This document shows, piece by piece, positions 1-8,765 of a stretch of 21,254 bases of DNA. Under the pieces are notes generated by a model that made no database searches, was not told where the DNA came from, and was given only the letters and a program-made list of their open reading frames with translations. Source of the stretch: DAOTXL01 sp034434895 (lineage in GTDB: Bacteria; Chloroflexota; Anaerolineae; JAAYZQ01). A program made the position numbers and the translations under genes. The stretch spans positions 1-21,254 of the forward strand of contig DAOTYI010000282.1 in the NCBI GenBank assembly GCA_034434895.1, in the 5' to 3' direction. The number at the start of each line of letters is the position of its first letter. Within the stretch, counting starts at the first letter, position 1.

Positions 1-85
1 GGGAAGGGGGCCAGGGGGTAGGGGTGAGGTCGAATCGAACAATGTCAAGTTAGTTCCGGCTCGTCCGGGTCAGGAGGAAAGGGAA

Positions 86-3000
86 ATGATCTTACGAGGC
101 AGGTTAATCGCTGAAACACCGCTCTATCGCGGCAACGCCCGCAAGACACTCTTTACGCGGGACGAGGATGGCACTCACCGTCTGGTCTCGCTGGCCGGGG
201 AGATCAGCGGCACGGCTCAATCCCTGATGGATGCTTTTATCGGCCAGTCACGCGATGGCCACAACATTGGCCTGCTGAACCGGCTGTGGCAACGGCTGTA
301 CGGCACCCCGCTGCCCGATAAGCTCATCACCCGGGTCGAGTGTAAACTGCGGGAGGAGTCCTATCCGCGCGAGCGCCTCTTTGACCTGCGGATGGGCTTG
401 CGGTTGGACGAAGACCGCTGGGCGGCCGAGGCCAACGCCAATTACAAGATGGAAACTGTGTACCGTCACTCGGTTTTCGATCTGCTCCTGTCGGTCAACG
501 ACTCGCTCCTGCAGGAGAACGACAACCAGGCACGGCTCTATTACCTGCTGCGCGAACTGCAAGAGGGGCGTTTCTGGTTCGGGGCGGGCAAGAGCAAAGG
601 GCTGGGCCGCCTCCGCCTGGAAATGGACCTGCCCTTCCCTCCACCCGACAAAGCCCCCGCTGCCCACCCGGCGGCCAACCATCTGCGCCTGACTCTGACC
701 TTCAACGCCCTCAACCCGGTCCTGGTGGGATGGAACTGGGGGAAGGTGGAGCCAGATGTCCCCTCCTTCGCGGCTGTAGAAGGCCAGGTGTTGGTGCAGG
801 CCATGCGCGACCTCCCCATTCCCATTCGTCAGCGGCTGGAGATGGGGCTGGCCGGGCCAATCCTCAGCCCGGAAGACTGGAAGGCCAGGTTTGCTCAGCT
901 CCTGCCCCGTACCATTGCCATCTGGCTCATGGAGCAATCCTCCGCTGAAACCGAAAGCTGGAACCTGCCGGCCGCCGGTCTGGCCAAACTGAGCAAGGGG
1001 AAATATGCCCTTTCGGACAAGATCCTGGCCGACCTCCGACCGCTGGTGGACAAACCGTTCCCCAGCCGGGAAGCGGCCGAGGTGGCGATCAAAGCGGCCC
1101 TGGGGAAAAAGGCGAACATGGCCCCCCGCGTGCTCGAAGTCATGGTCCACGAGCGCCAGACCGGCCAGCAGTTCAACCAGGATGCCTGGCGGGAAGTGGC
1201 CGACAACCTGGGGCTGGACCCGGCTCTGGCAGGGCCGTTGGCCGGGCAGATCCAGGATGAAGCAGCCCTGATCGGCCTCCTGGCCCCGGCCTGTCAACAG
1301 ATCCTGCCCCGGCTCTTCCAGCAGGTGGATCAGCAGATCACCCTGCTCCGCAGCGATGCATGGGTGGATGTCGAGCTGGCCACCCGCGAGGAACACCTGC
1401 GCATCAAGACCCTGCTGCTGGAGGACAAGATCTCGGAGGAGCAATGGGGCGATCCGAACCGGCCGCCGGAAGGGATCAGCCGGGCCGTGTGGCGCGAGTT
1501 TGTCAACGAGCACCGGCGTGTGCGCTACCAGCACATGCTCCACCCGGGCAACCTGCGCAAGAGCATCGCCAACGACCAGAATTTCATCGCTTTTCTCAAG
1601 ACCTACCGCGACCGGGTGCGGCAGGAGCTGGTCCAGCCTTACAACGTGGACTTTCGGGCTGGCGGCCCGTTCAACCGGGAAGTGTCGCGCAAGTACGGCA
1701 AGCCCTACGATACCATCTTTATGCGCATGTTGTCCTGGGCTCCTTCCACCCAGGAGCAGGGGAGTTGGGAGATCTATATTCCCGGCAGCACCATCAAAGG
1801 GGCGTTCCGCAAACGGGCCACTCAGCTCCTGCGCACGCTGTGGGGCGAAACGGCCGAAACCGGCCAGGTGTTGGACCGGCTGTTTGGCTCCCAGGGGAAA
1901 CGGGGCCTGATCCTTTTTTCAGACGCTTACCTGACCGACCCCTACGATCCGGAGCGGGCCTGGTGCTCGATGGATGGGGTGCGCATGGACCCCCAGACCG
2001 GCCGGCCGATCGAAACGGCCAAGCGGGACTATCTCTTTGCCTACGGCACACACCTGACCTTCCGGCTCCAGCTCGACCTGCAGGACATCCAGGAAGGGGA
2101 CGGAGAGGCTCTGTCGCTGCTGGCCCACCTGTTGCAAGATTTTCAGCGGGGCGATATTCCGCTGGGGGGTGAAAAGACCAGCGGCTTTGGCTGGGTGCAG
2201 GCGACGATTGAGAGCCTCACCTGGCTGACCGCCGACCCGACGGGGGTGAGCGAGATGCTGTTCGGGGAGCGGTTCCTGGCGCGAGATGGCCTGTGGCGGC
2301 GTCTGGAGCTGGAAGGGGAGGCAGCCGGCGCTGCCCTGGAACTGATCCGGCCCCTCGTCCCGCCGAAGGCCCAGGTGGGCTCGGCGCCGCCGCGGGCCGA
2401 TGCCGGTTTTGTCTCCCACCGGGCCTTTGGCGGCTACTGCGGCAGGCTGGCCGTCGAGGTCGAGGTGCTGACCCCCCTCCACGTGCGCGAGAGCGGCGAG
2501 CCGTCGCAGCGAGCCAGGCTGGACGGTGGACCGGTGAACGGCTGGGACTTTTTCTCCATGTCGCCGCCCGAGGCCGCCCACCGCGCTGAACAGCGGCTCT
2601 ACGCCCTGCCCAGCCGCAGCCTGAAGGGCATGATCCGCCACCTCTATACCATTGCCAGCGATTCCCGGGAGCCCAGCCCCGACATCGGTCGTTTGAACCC
2701 GGCCGATCGGCTGTTCGGCTGGGTGGGCCAGGGGCCGAACCAGGCTCTGGCCGGGCGGCTGTCGTTCAGCTTTGCCCCGTTCCAGGATCCACAACTGGCC
2801 TGGTTCAAGGTGCCCTATCCCTACGGCCACTGGCAATATCGGAACGGGCGATGGGAAAATGTGCCCGGCAGCTCCGCCATCCAGGTCCAGATTGCCAGGA
2901 CCTGGCGGCTCTTCCCTCCCACTCCGCTGGCCCCCATCGTCCAGCAGGTAGATGGCTTTCAGCCAGACACGGTCCAGGCCAGCTATTTCCGGGCGATCTT

Positions 3001-3304
3001 GCCCGGCGCCCGGGCCCGGTTCACCATCCGCTTCTGGAACCTGGAAGAGGAGGAACTCCAGCGGCTGTTATGGTGCGTGGCCCTGGAAGAAGGGCTGGTC
3101 CACCGGCTGGGAAAGCACCGCTACCTGGGCATGGGCAGCCTCCGCCTGCGCATCTTGCCGGAGAGCTATCTGATTGACTGGGCTGCACGCTATGCCGGGG
3201 AGCCGGAAGAGCGGTGGCGAGTGCCTGTGCCGGCCTGGACCCAGGTCGCCGTCCTCGAACATTATGCCGACCTGAAGAGGGCCCTGCGTGCTGAGTGGCT
3301 TTGA
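86..3304 (+). CDS. Multi-domain RAMP (Cas7-like) CRISPR-associated protein, type III-like
   Basis: This 1072-residue protein contains at least three fused RAMP domains, the RNA-binding fold of type III CRISPR backbone subunits. Residues 1-180 start with a RAMP strand (RLIAETPLYRG) and end in the glycine loop GAGKSKGLGRL (166-176). Residues 200-500 include another RAMP-like strand (LTFNALNPVLVGW) and a helical part. Residues 510-710 resemble Csm3/Cmr4: IPGSTIKGAFR (565-575), DGVRMDPQTGRP (630-641) and LGGEKTSGFGWVQ (693-705). Residues 780-1025 form a last RAMP with LPSRSLKGMIRHLY (841-854) and LGKHRYLGMGSLRL (1008-1021), recalling the TIGR03986 group. The start has AGGAGG at 72-77, 8 bases upstream, although the frame is open to the window edge. 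The next gene overlaps its end by 17 bases. By family knowledge it would bind crRNA and target RNA. No cas10 or array is in the window, so the subtype is unknown. Confidence 0.85.
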   Translation: MILRGRLIAETPLYRGNARKTLFTRDEDGTHRLVSLAGEISGTAQSLMDAFIGQSRDGHNIGLLNRLWQRLYGTPLPDKLITRVECKLREESYPRERLFDLRMGLRLDEDRWAAEANANYKMETVYRHSVFDLLLSVNDSLLQENDNQARLYYLLRELQEGRFWFGAGKSKGLGRLRLEMDLPFPPPDKAPAAHPAANHLRLTLTFNALNPVLVGWNWGKVEPDVPSFAAVEGQVLVQAMRDLPIPIRQRLEMGLAGPILSPEDWKARFAQLLPRTIAIWLMEQSSAETESWNLPAAGLAKLSKGKYALSDKILADLRPLVDKPFPSREAAEVAIKAALGKKANMAPRVLEVMVHERQTGQQFNQDAWREVADNLGLDPALAGPLAGQIQDEAALIGLLAPACQQILPRLFQQVDQQITLLRSDAWVDVELATREEHLRIKTLLLEDKISEEQWGDPNRPPEGISRAVWREFVNEHRRVRYQHMLHPGNLRKSIANDQNFIAFLKTYRDRVRQELVQPYNVDFRAGGPFNREVSRKYGKPYDTIFMRMLSWAPSTQEQGSWEIYIPGSTIKGAFRKRATQLLRTLWGETAETGQVLDRLFGSQGKRGLILFSDAYLTDPYDPERAWCSMDGVRMDPQTGRPIETAKRDYLFAYGTHLTFRLQLDLQDIQEGDGEALSLLAHLLQDFQRGDIPLGGEKTSGFGWVQATIESLTWLTADPTGVSEMLFGERFLARDGLWRRLELEGEAAGAALELIRPLVPPKAQVGSAPPRADAGFVSHRAFGGYCGRLAVEVEVLTPLHVRESGEPSQRARLDGGPVNGWDFFSMSPPEAAHRAEQRLYALPSRSLKGMIRHLYTIASDSREPSPDIGRLNPADRLFGWVGQGPNQALAGRLSFSFAPFQDPQLAWFKVPYPYGHWQYRNGRWENVPGSSAIQVQIARTWRLFPPTPLAPIVQQVDGFQPDTVQASYFRAILPGARARFTIRFWNLEEEELQRLLWCVALEEGLVHRLGKHRYLGMGSLRLRILPESYLIDWAARYAGEPEERWRVPVPAWTQVAVLEHYADLKRALRAEWL

Positions 3305-4205
3305 TTGGATCCGCCGCTGCAAAAGTGGGGCCGAACTGCTGGCCACCATCCGGGTTCTGGAGGAGCAGCCCGATCTCTTTGATATGGAGGAGATCGGGCC
3401 TCCTCATTCTGCCCTCAACGGTCCCTGTCAGCGCTGTTGGGTTTACCCCCGCGCCCCTTCCCGGCGGGGCAAGGTACACCACTGTCGGCCCTGCCACGCC
3501 ATCCTGCACGAAGCCGGCCTGCTCGGCCACATCTCGCACCGTTCCATCGCCATCTGGGGAATGGTCAACCAGCTGCCCAGGCCCTTGCAAAGCGGACGGG
3601 GTTTTTCCGACAGTCGGATCCTCGGCGCCTATGTCCACAGGCCGGATCACTTTTTGGTGATGATGTACCGCCAGGAACTGAAGCCCTGGCTCCAGGAACT
3701 GGTCCTTTACCACGGGACGGCGTTGAAAGGGTTGATCCAGGTCTTGCCGACCACCGACGCCGGGCAGGGCCTGGGCATGGCTGACCTCATCTGTCGGGCG
3801 CATCACCATGAAGGGCGCTTTGCCCTGGACCGCCTGCGGGTGCGTTTCTTCTCGGCTCCCCATCAGATCCTGGCCGCCCATGAGCGGGACAGGCGGGGCC
3901 TGCTCACCTTTGAGGTCTCGGACTTTATCAGCCTGTTGGAGATGGCCGCCGTCTTTCGCACCATGCTGCGCCCCGAGGCACAACAGGTGCTCCATGAGCT
4001 GTTGAACCTCAGCAATGCCGGTGAAGAGCAGTTCTACTGGGGACGGTTCCTGGGCTACCTCAGCCCGGAGGCCAGGGACATGCTCCATGCCTGGCGCATC
4101 CGCCAATGGCCCAGAGAGCGGGTTCAGTTGTTGTACGAGCTGGTGGAGTATGTGAGGTTCTATTCATCCTGGCCGGAACAGGCCAGTGTTCCGCCGGGTG
4201 GATGA
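3288..4205 (+). CDS. Unrecognised zinc-motif protein in the RAMP/Cas6 cluster
   Basis: I do not recognise this 305-residue protein. It has a likely zinc-binding site with cysteines at residues 47, 50, 66 and 69 (CQRC and CRPC, separated by 15 residues). The remainder is predicted soluble and mostly helical, with no signal peptide or clear membrane segment. It starts at GTG 3288, with GAAGAGGG a few bases upstream. It overlaps the end of the RAMP gene by 17 bases, and its stop overlaps the start of the Cas6-like gene in an ATGA junction, so the three genes look translationally coupled. This coupling suggests a subunit or accessory factor of the same ribonucleoprotein, perhaps a small-subunit-like or adaptor protein. 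That role is inferred from context only. Confidence 0.7.
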   Translation: MLSGFDWIRRCKSGAELLATIRVLEEQPDLFDMEEIGPPHSALNGPCQRCWVYPRAPSRRGKVHHCRPCHAILHEAGLLGHISHRSIAIWGMVNQLPRPLQSGRGFSDSRILGAYVHRPDHFLVMMYRQELKPWLQELVLYHGTALKGLIQVLPTTDAGQGLGMADLICRAHHHEGRFALDRLRVRFFSAPHQILAAHERDRRGLLTFEVSDFISLLEMAAVFRTMLRPEAQQVLHELLNLSNAGEEQFYWGRFLGYLSPEARDMLHAWRIRQWPRERVQLLYELVEYVRFYSSWPEQASVPPGG

Positions 4206-5185
4206 TGCAACCTGCTTTCCCCCTGGCCGACCGGATTGACCTCATCCGCTACCTGATCGTCTGGCGGGTGAACAGCCTGTTAGTGTGGTTGCCGTCCTGT
4301 CTCCCGGTCGAGATCTCGCAGGTGTTGGGCCAGCTCATTGCCGACCGCCTGCCGACCGCCGAGGCAGCTTCCTGGCGCAAAACCCTGGCCGTGTGGGAAG
4401 GATACGAAGAGGGCTCCTATCCCCTCCCCCAGGCAGCATGGCCGCTGGAAACGGTGCTCTTTGCCTACCCAGGCAAACGGACCTGCGGCCAGGGGGAGGT
4501 GATCTTGTGGGAGCTCAAGCTCCTGGGCAAGAGCGCCGATCACGGCCTTTTTCTGGAGGTCATCTTGCCGGCTATGGAAGAGGCGGCCACGACGACCGAT
4601 CCTCGCTGGCACAGGCCCAACAGCCTGTGGGGCCAGTTTGACCTGGATGCCATCTATGCTGCGCGGGGGGATCGCTGGGAACCACTGGTGCGGCAAGGCA
4701 AGCTGGACCTGCGCTGCCCTGTCACCCCTGGTCAGTGGGCCGAAAGGCCAGAAGCGGTCAGGTCAGAGCGGCTGTTCGACCGCCTGACCTGGCTGACCCC
4801 GTTTGACCTGTCGCTAACAGACAACCGAAAACGCCCCTCCCGTATCCCAAACGAAGAGGTGCCGACCCTCAAAACCATCCTGGAGGGGTTGGTTCAGCGC
4901 CTGGCCCTCTTTTTGCCAGGGAAACGACGCACCGCCGACGATGTGTGGGCCAGCCTGAGCACGGAGGAACGGGCTTCCCTCCAGGCGGCCGTGGAGGATG
5001 CAGGCCGGATCCCCGTTCAACACCACCGGATCGGTCCTGCCCCTAAGGGCTGGCCGGGGAGATGGTTGGGGACAGAGCGGTTTCCCTTTATCCCCCCTTC
5101 GATCCTCCCCTACCTGGAACTGGCCTCTATCCTGCATATCGGCCGGCAAACCCATCTGGGCTGCGGCACTTTTGTCATCACCTGA
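4202..5185 (+). CDS. cas6: Cas6-family CRISPR RNA endoribonuclease-like protein
   Basis: The protein is about 327 residues long. Its C-terminal half follows the pattern of the Cas6 C-terminal family (PF10040): LTWLTPFDLSL, a helical stretch (LKTILEGLVQRLALFL), and a closing glycine-rich strand ILHIGRQTHLGCGTFVI equivalent to the family's usual 'LHIGKGTxFGxG' ending. The middle (VILWELKLLGKSADHGLFLEVILPAMEEA) fits the first RAMP-like fold of that family. Cas6 proteins cut CRISPR precursor RNA within repeats. The N-terminus (LIRYLIVWRVNSLLVWLPS) is less typical. The start is one of two tandem ATGs at 4202 and 4205 that overlap the previous stop. An upstream extension to 4106 is open but would lie inside the neighbouring gene, so I reject it. 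The catalytic residues cannot be assigned by eye. No repeat array is visible for it to process. Confidence 0.72.
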   Translation: MMQPAFPLADRIDLIRYLIVWRVNSLLVWLPSCLPVEISQVLGQLIADRLPTAEAASWRKTLAVWEGYEEGSYPLPQAAWPLETVLFAYPGKRTCGQGEVILWELKLLGKSADHGLFLEVILPAMEEAATTTDPRWHRPNSLWGQFDLDAIYAARGDRWEPLVRQGKLDLRCPVTPGQWAERPEAVRSERLFDRLTWLTPFDLSLTDNRKRPSRIPNEEVPTLKTILEGLVQRLALFLPGKRRTADDVWASLSTEERASLQAAVEDAGRIPVQHHRIGPAPKGWPGRWLGTERFPFIPPSILPYLELASILHIGRQTHLGCGTFVIT

Positions 5186-5511
5186 GAAGAGCCTGACAAA
5201 GGAACAGGGAAGAAATGAACAAACACCACGCAGCACTCTTTGCCCTCCGTGTCCTTGTATCCAGGCACCCGCCAGGTCTGCACGGGTGGAGCGCCGCTTC
5301 CCCCCAACCGGCAGGCGAGAGGGGCCGATTTAGAGCCAATCCCTTTCAGACAACACTCTGGAATCGAGCCTTCAGGCAGAAAATCCGGCTGAAGCCTTCA
5401 CTCCGACACGGAAGCACGCGGGACAAAGAAATGAGGAGGAGTGGACAGAATTCTTTGTGTCCTTCGTGTCCTTAGTGGTTTTCAGACTGGCTCTAAAGAA
5501 CAGAATGCACC
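5186..5511 (+). other. Gene-free spacer between the cas-like module and the FGGY kinase
   Basis: I found no convincing gene here. There is no CRISPR repeat-spacer pattern. It holds a small inverted repeat (cttcag at 5373 and ctgaag at 5391) and a dispersed intergenic repeat at 5421-5494, with related fragments near 5240. I saw no convincing sigma70 promoter for the kinase. Confidence 0.6.
5421..5494. repeat. Dispersed palindromic intergenic repeat, copy A (partial)
   Basis: The sequence ttctttgtgtccttcgtgtc is followed by a tggttttcagac..ggctct tail. Close relatives occur at 9141-9166 and 16350-16384 in this window. A short inner inverted repeat pairs ggacaaagaa (5421) with ttctttgtgtcc (5451). 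No coding potential is evident. Confidence 0.7.
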
Positions 5512-7059
5512 ATGAGCGGGGAACAGATCCTGACCATTGACCAGGGCACTCAGAGCGTGCGGGCGCTGCTGTTCGACCTGAAAGGCAACCTGATCGCCGG
5601 CTCGCGGGTGGAGATTGTTCCCTATTTCTCCACCCGGCCGGGCTGGGCCGAGCAGCACCCGGAGCACTTTTGGGATTCGCTGTGCCGCGCCTGTCAGCAG
5701 CTCTGGCAACAGGCGGGGGTGACCAGGGCAGCAATCGCCGGCGTGGCCCTGACCACCCAACGGGGGACGGTGGTGAACCTGGACCGCAACGGCCAGCCCT
5801 TGCGCCCGGCCATCCTCTGGTTGGACCAGCGCCGTACCGAGGGGCTGAAGCGGGTGGGTGGCCTGTGGGGACTGGCCTTCCGGCTGGTGGGCATGAGTGG
5901 AACAGTGGCTTACCTCCAGGCCGAAGCCGAAGCCAACTGGCTCCGCACCCATCAGCCCGACATCTGGGACAAAACCCACAAGTACCTGCTGCTGTCCGGC
6001 TACCTCACCTACCGGTTAACCGGCCGCTTTGTGGATTCGGTGGGCTGTCAGGTGGGCTACCTCCCCTTCGACTACAAGAACCTGCGCTGGGCGGCCTCAT
6101 GGGACTGGAAGTGGCGGGCAGTGCCGATGGACCCGGCGTTGCTGCCTGAACTCATCCCGCCAACCGGTCTGCTGGGAGAGATCACGCCGCAGGCCGCCGA
6201 GGCGACCGGCATTCCGGCCGGTCTGCCCCTGATCGCCGCCGCTGCCGATAAAGCCTGCGAAGTGATCGGCGCCGGCTGCCTGGAACCGCACATCGGCTGT
6301 CTGGGCTACGGCACCACGGCCACGATCAACACCACCCACCAACGGTATATCGAGGTGATCCCCCTCATCCCACCTTACCCGGCGGCCGTGCCGGGCCGCT
6401 ACAGCCTGGAGGTCCAGGTCTACCGGGGCTACTGGATGGTCAACTGGTTCAAGCAGGAGTTTGCCCATCGGGAGCAACGCCTGGCCGAGGAAAGGGGCGT
6501 GCAGCCGGAGGAGCTATTCGATGAACTGGTCGAGCAGGTTCCCCCCGGCTCGATGGGGCTGATCCTGCAACCCTACTGGTCGCCGGGGCTGAAGGTGCCG
6601 GGGCCGGAGGCCAGGGGGGCGATCATCGGCTTTCGTGACCTGCACAGCCGGGCACACCTCTACCGCGCCATCCTGGAAGGTTTGGCCTTTGCTCTGCGCG
6701 AGGGCAAGGAACGCACCGAGCGTCGCAGCCGCATTTCCGTCACCGAGCTGCGGGTGGCTGGCGGTGGCTCCCAGAGTGATGCTGCCTTGCAGTTGACAGC
6801 CGATCTCTTTGGCCTGCCTGCGGCCCGTCCGCACCTTTACGAAGCCTCCGGCCTGGGGGCCGCTATGGTCGCCGCCGTGGGGCTGGGACTCCACCCCGAC
6901 TTTGATACGGCAGTGCGCGAGATGACCCGCGTGGGCCGTGTCTTTGCCCCCAACCCGAACACGCGGGAGATCTATGATGGCCTCTACCACCGGGTCTACA
7001 AACCGATGTACGGCCGGCTGAAACCGTTGTATGAGGAGATGCGGCGGATTATCGGCTGA
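5512..7059 (+). CDS. FGGY-family carbohydrate kinase
   Basis: This 515-residue protein has the expected length and both domains of the FGGY sugar kinases, which transfer phosphate from ATP to a sugar or polyol in the cytoplasm. The N-terminal phosphate loop is TIDQGTQSVRALLFD (residues 8-22). GWAEQHPEHFW (44-54) and LTTQRGTVVNLDRNG (80-94) are family-typical. The likely catalytic aspartate is D246 in AAADKACEVIGAG. The C-terminal ATPase domain shows GYGTTATINT (265-274), AILEGLAFALREG (386-398) and the adenosine motif AGGGSQSD (416-423). The substrate cannot be told from the sequence; xylulose- or glycerol-type substrates are possible. There is no good Shine-Dalgarno site before the ATG. It stands alone and faces a convergent decayed gene. 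Confidence 0.92.
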   Translation: MSGEQILTIDQGTQSVRALLFDLKGNLIAGSRVEIVPYFSTRPGWAEQHPEHFWDSLCRACQQLWQQAGVTRAAIAGVALTTQRGTVVNLDRNGQPLRPAILWLDQRRTEGLKRVGGLWGLAFRLVGMSGTVAYLQAEAEANWLRTHQPDIWDKTHKYLLLSGYLTYRLTGRFVDSVGCQVGYLPFDYKNLRWAASWDWKWRAVPMDPALLPELIPPTGLLGEITPQAAEATGIPAGLPLIAAAADKACEVIGAGCLEPHIGCLGYGTTATINTTHQRYIEVIPLIPPYPAAVPGRYSLEVQVYRGYWMVNWFKQEFAHREQRLAEERGVQPEELFDELVEQVPPGSMGLILQPYWSPGLKVPGPEARGAIIGFRDLHSRAHLYRAILEGLAFALREGKERTERRSRISVTELRVAGGGSQSDAALQLTADLFGLPAARPHLYEASGLGAAMVAAVGLGLHPDFDTAVREMTRVGRVFAPNPNTREIYDGLYHRVYKPMYGRLKPLYEEMRRIIG

Positions 7060-7118
7060 TACTTCTTCCGCGGGTTGGAAAGCGGTTTTAGAGATACAAA
7101 ACACACGAAGGGGAAAAC

Positions 7119-7151
7119 TGAGCGGTGGTTTAACTTTCTCAAAACCGCTCA
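7119..7151. terminator. Hairpin between convergent genes
   Basis: An 8-base inverted repeat (tgagcggt at 7119-7126, accgctca at 7144-7151) lies between the end of the kinase and the end of the opposite-strand fusion ORF, and includes the latter's stop codon. It may act as a bidirectional terminator, but there is no clear T-run. Confidence 0.4.
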
Positions 7152-8513
7152 CAAACTTTCAAGCTCTCCGATGGCCGTCTCCACCTGTTCCAGTAACTTA
7201 TGTTGGGAAACGATCTGGCAAACTGCCTCGATATCGGGGTACAAGGGGCGATCATCTTCTAAAGGCGGAACGACCTGCCGGATGGCACTGTATGCAGCGG
7301 TGGTGCCTATGCCCGGTCGGTGAGGGCGGTGGAATTCCAGGGCCTGTGCGGCAGCAATGGCTTCGATGGCCAGCACCCCGGCCAGATTCTCGATAGCTTG
7401 ACGCGACTTGCGGGCAGCCGTAAGGCCCATGCTGACGTAATCTTCCTGGTCGCCCCCAACCGGGATCGAGTTGACACTGGCCGGATGCGACAAGATGCGG
7501 CTTTCGGCGACGAGCGAAGCGGCCGTGTATTGCGAAACCATCAGGCCGGTGTTAAGACCCTTGTGCGGCGTCAAAAAATCAGGCAGATGGCTGAGAGCAG
7601 GATTCAGCAAGCTGTTTAGCCCTCGCTCGCTGAACCCGGCGGTAACTGTCATCAGCAGACAAAGGTAATCGAGCGCCATAGCGGTGGGTTGACCGTGGAA
7701 GTTTCCTCCAATAAAGAAACTTTCTTCTTCGGGCACAAACAGCGGATTGTCGCCAGGTGAGTTCATTTCGCTTTCGAGGGGACTGTATCCCACTGCATCC
7801 ATCAGCATCGGCAGCGCAAAGGTAAACACGCCTTGCCCGGCGGCGTAACCGCCGCCCTTGGCCAGCGACAGCAACCACAGTGCCCGGTTTTTGAGGACGC
7901 TGCGGGACGAGGCCGCAGCGCGCTCCGGCGGCCTGGGACGGTATTCGCGACGAAACAGGACCACCCCAGAAAAGACGCCTAGCAGCAATCCGACGACGGC
8001 GAAGACGACAAAGCTATTTCGCCAGCCCATCTGTTCGGCCAGTCGCCCAAACAGGATACCGCCCAGCATGGAACCTATCATACCGGGAAAGCCGATCAGC
8101 ATCATGGCGCGCCCGGCAGCGCCTGGCGCATATACCATATCTACCGCCGTTCGCGCCAGAGGAAATGCTGCCGATAGCGCCATCCCCATAACAAATAGAA
8201 ATACTATCAGCAGCCAGAGGTGGTCTGTGGCAGCGCAGAGCAAACTGCTCAGAATGACAAGGCCCACGATGCTCAAAGCGCAGCGATGGAGGCCAATCTG
8301 CATCGCCAGATGACCCAGGGGCGCTGCGAGCAAAACCGTTGAAAGGAAGAAGGCGGTCGGTATCAGGCTCAACACACCATATTCCGCACCAAAGCTCTGC
8401 TTAAACTGAGGCAAAAGTGGGGCAATCCCCAGCCGAATGGCGCTCAAGAGAAAGATCGGCGTTGCAAATCCCATCACGATCCAAAACGACTTGCGGGCAG
8501 ACGAGATGTTCAT
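7149..8513 (-). pseudogene. In-frame chimera: MFS transporter N-half fused to histidine/aromatic ammonia-lyase C-half
   Basis: Residues 1-245 of this 454-residue ORF are a major facilitator transporter with about seven membrane helices, cut off just after TM7 (LPMLMDAVGYSPLE). Residues 247-454 are the C-terminal part of a histidine ammonia-lyase-like enzyme: EMNSPGDNPLF, GGNFHGQPTAMALD (269-282), NPALSHLPDFLTPHKGLNTG (304-323), HPASVNSIP, DQEDYVSMG and AIEAIAAAQALEF. The Ala-Ser-Gly triad that forms the MIO cofactor lies in the missing half, so lyase activity is not expected. The transporter also lacks its last helices. The join falls near 7767-7784. The start at 8513 has AGGGAG upstream. It is most simply a deletion joining two adjacent genes, or an assembly collapse; a functional fusion is unlikely. 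The two family assignments are clear. Confidence 0.85.
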
Positions 8514-8537
8514 TAGAGGCTCCCTGATGTGGTGAGA

Positions 8538-8753
8538 TCACCAACCCCAACGCCATCCACCGCGCGGCCAACAAGGGGGGCAGGTTGGCCTGCACCACCA
8601 TTCGTCGGCTATCACCTGAGCCAGCCAAGGCCAGCCATCCCGCACGAGCAGCCGCCGCACAATCTCAGTGGCGAGAAGACGTTGATCCTTTGGGGAGAGG
8701 GCGGCAAAGTCGTTCAGTATGGCCTCCTTATCTAACTTCTTTTCTTCAGACAT
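8538..8753 (-). CDS. Small hypothetical protein, possibly with a decayed C-terminus
   Basis: This is a 71-residue ORF. The first 40 residues look like a genuine soluble helical protein (DKEAILNDFAALSPKDQRLL). The tail is rich in tryptophan, cysteine and proline and may be read out of its original frame. AGGAG at 8760-8764, seven bases upstream of ATG 8753, supports translation. It lies directly after the aquaporin stump and 24 bases before the MFS/lyase chimera on the same strand, within a stretch of decayed genes. I do not recognise the family. The LSPKDQRLL part loosely resembles addiction-module components, but I would not assign that role. Confidence 0.45.
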   Translation of the reverse strand: MSEEKKLDKEAILNDFAALSPKDQRLLATEIVRRLLVRDGWPWLAQVIADEWWCRPTCPPCWPRGGWRWGW

Positions 8754-8765
8754 TGCATATCTCCT

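Noticed and set aside
248..1543. Long open frame of 431 codons on the minus strand
   Set aside because: It lies wholly inside the RAMP gene, has low-complexity composition typical of antisense frames in high-GC DNA, and shows no recognisable domain.
4106..4201. Upstream extension of the Cas6-like gene
   Set aside because: It would lie within the preceding gene and lacks a ribosome site; the ATGATG overlapping the previous stop is a better start.
5186..5511. Possible CRISPR array next to the Cas6-like gene
   Set aside because: No direct repeats of 25-40 bases with regular spacers; only small inverted repeats and a dispersed element are present.
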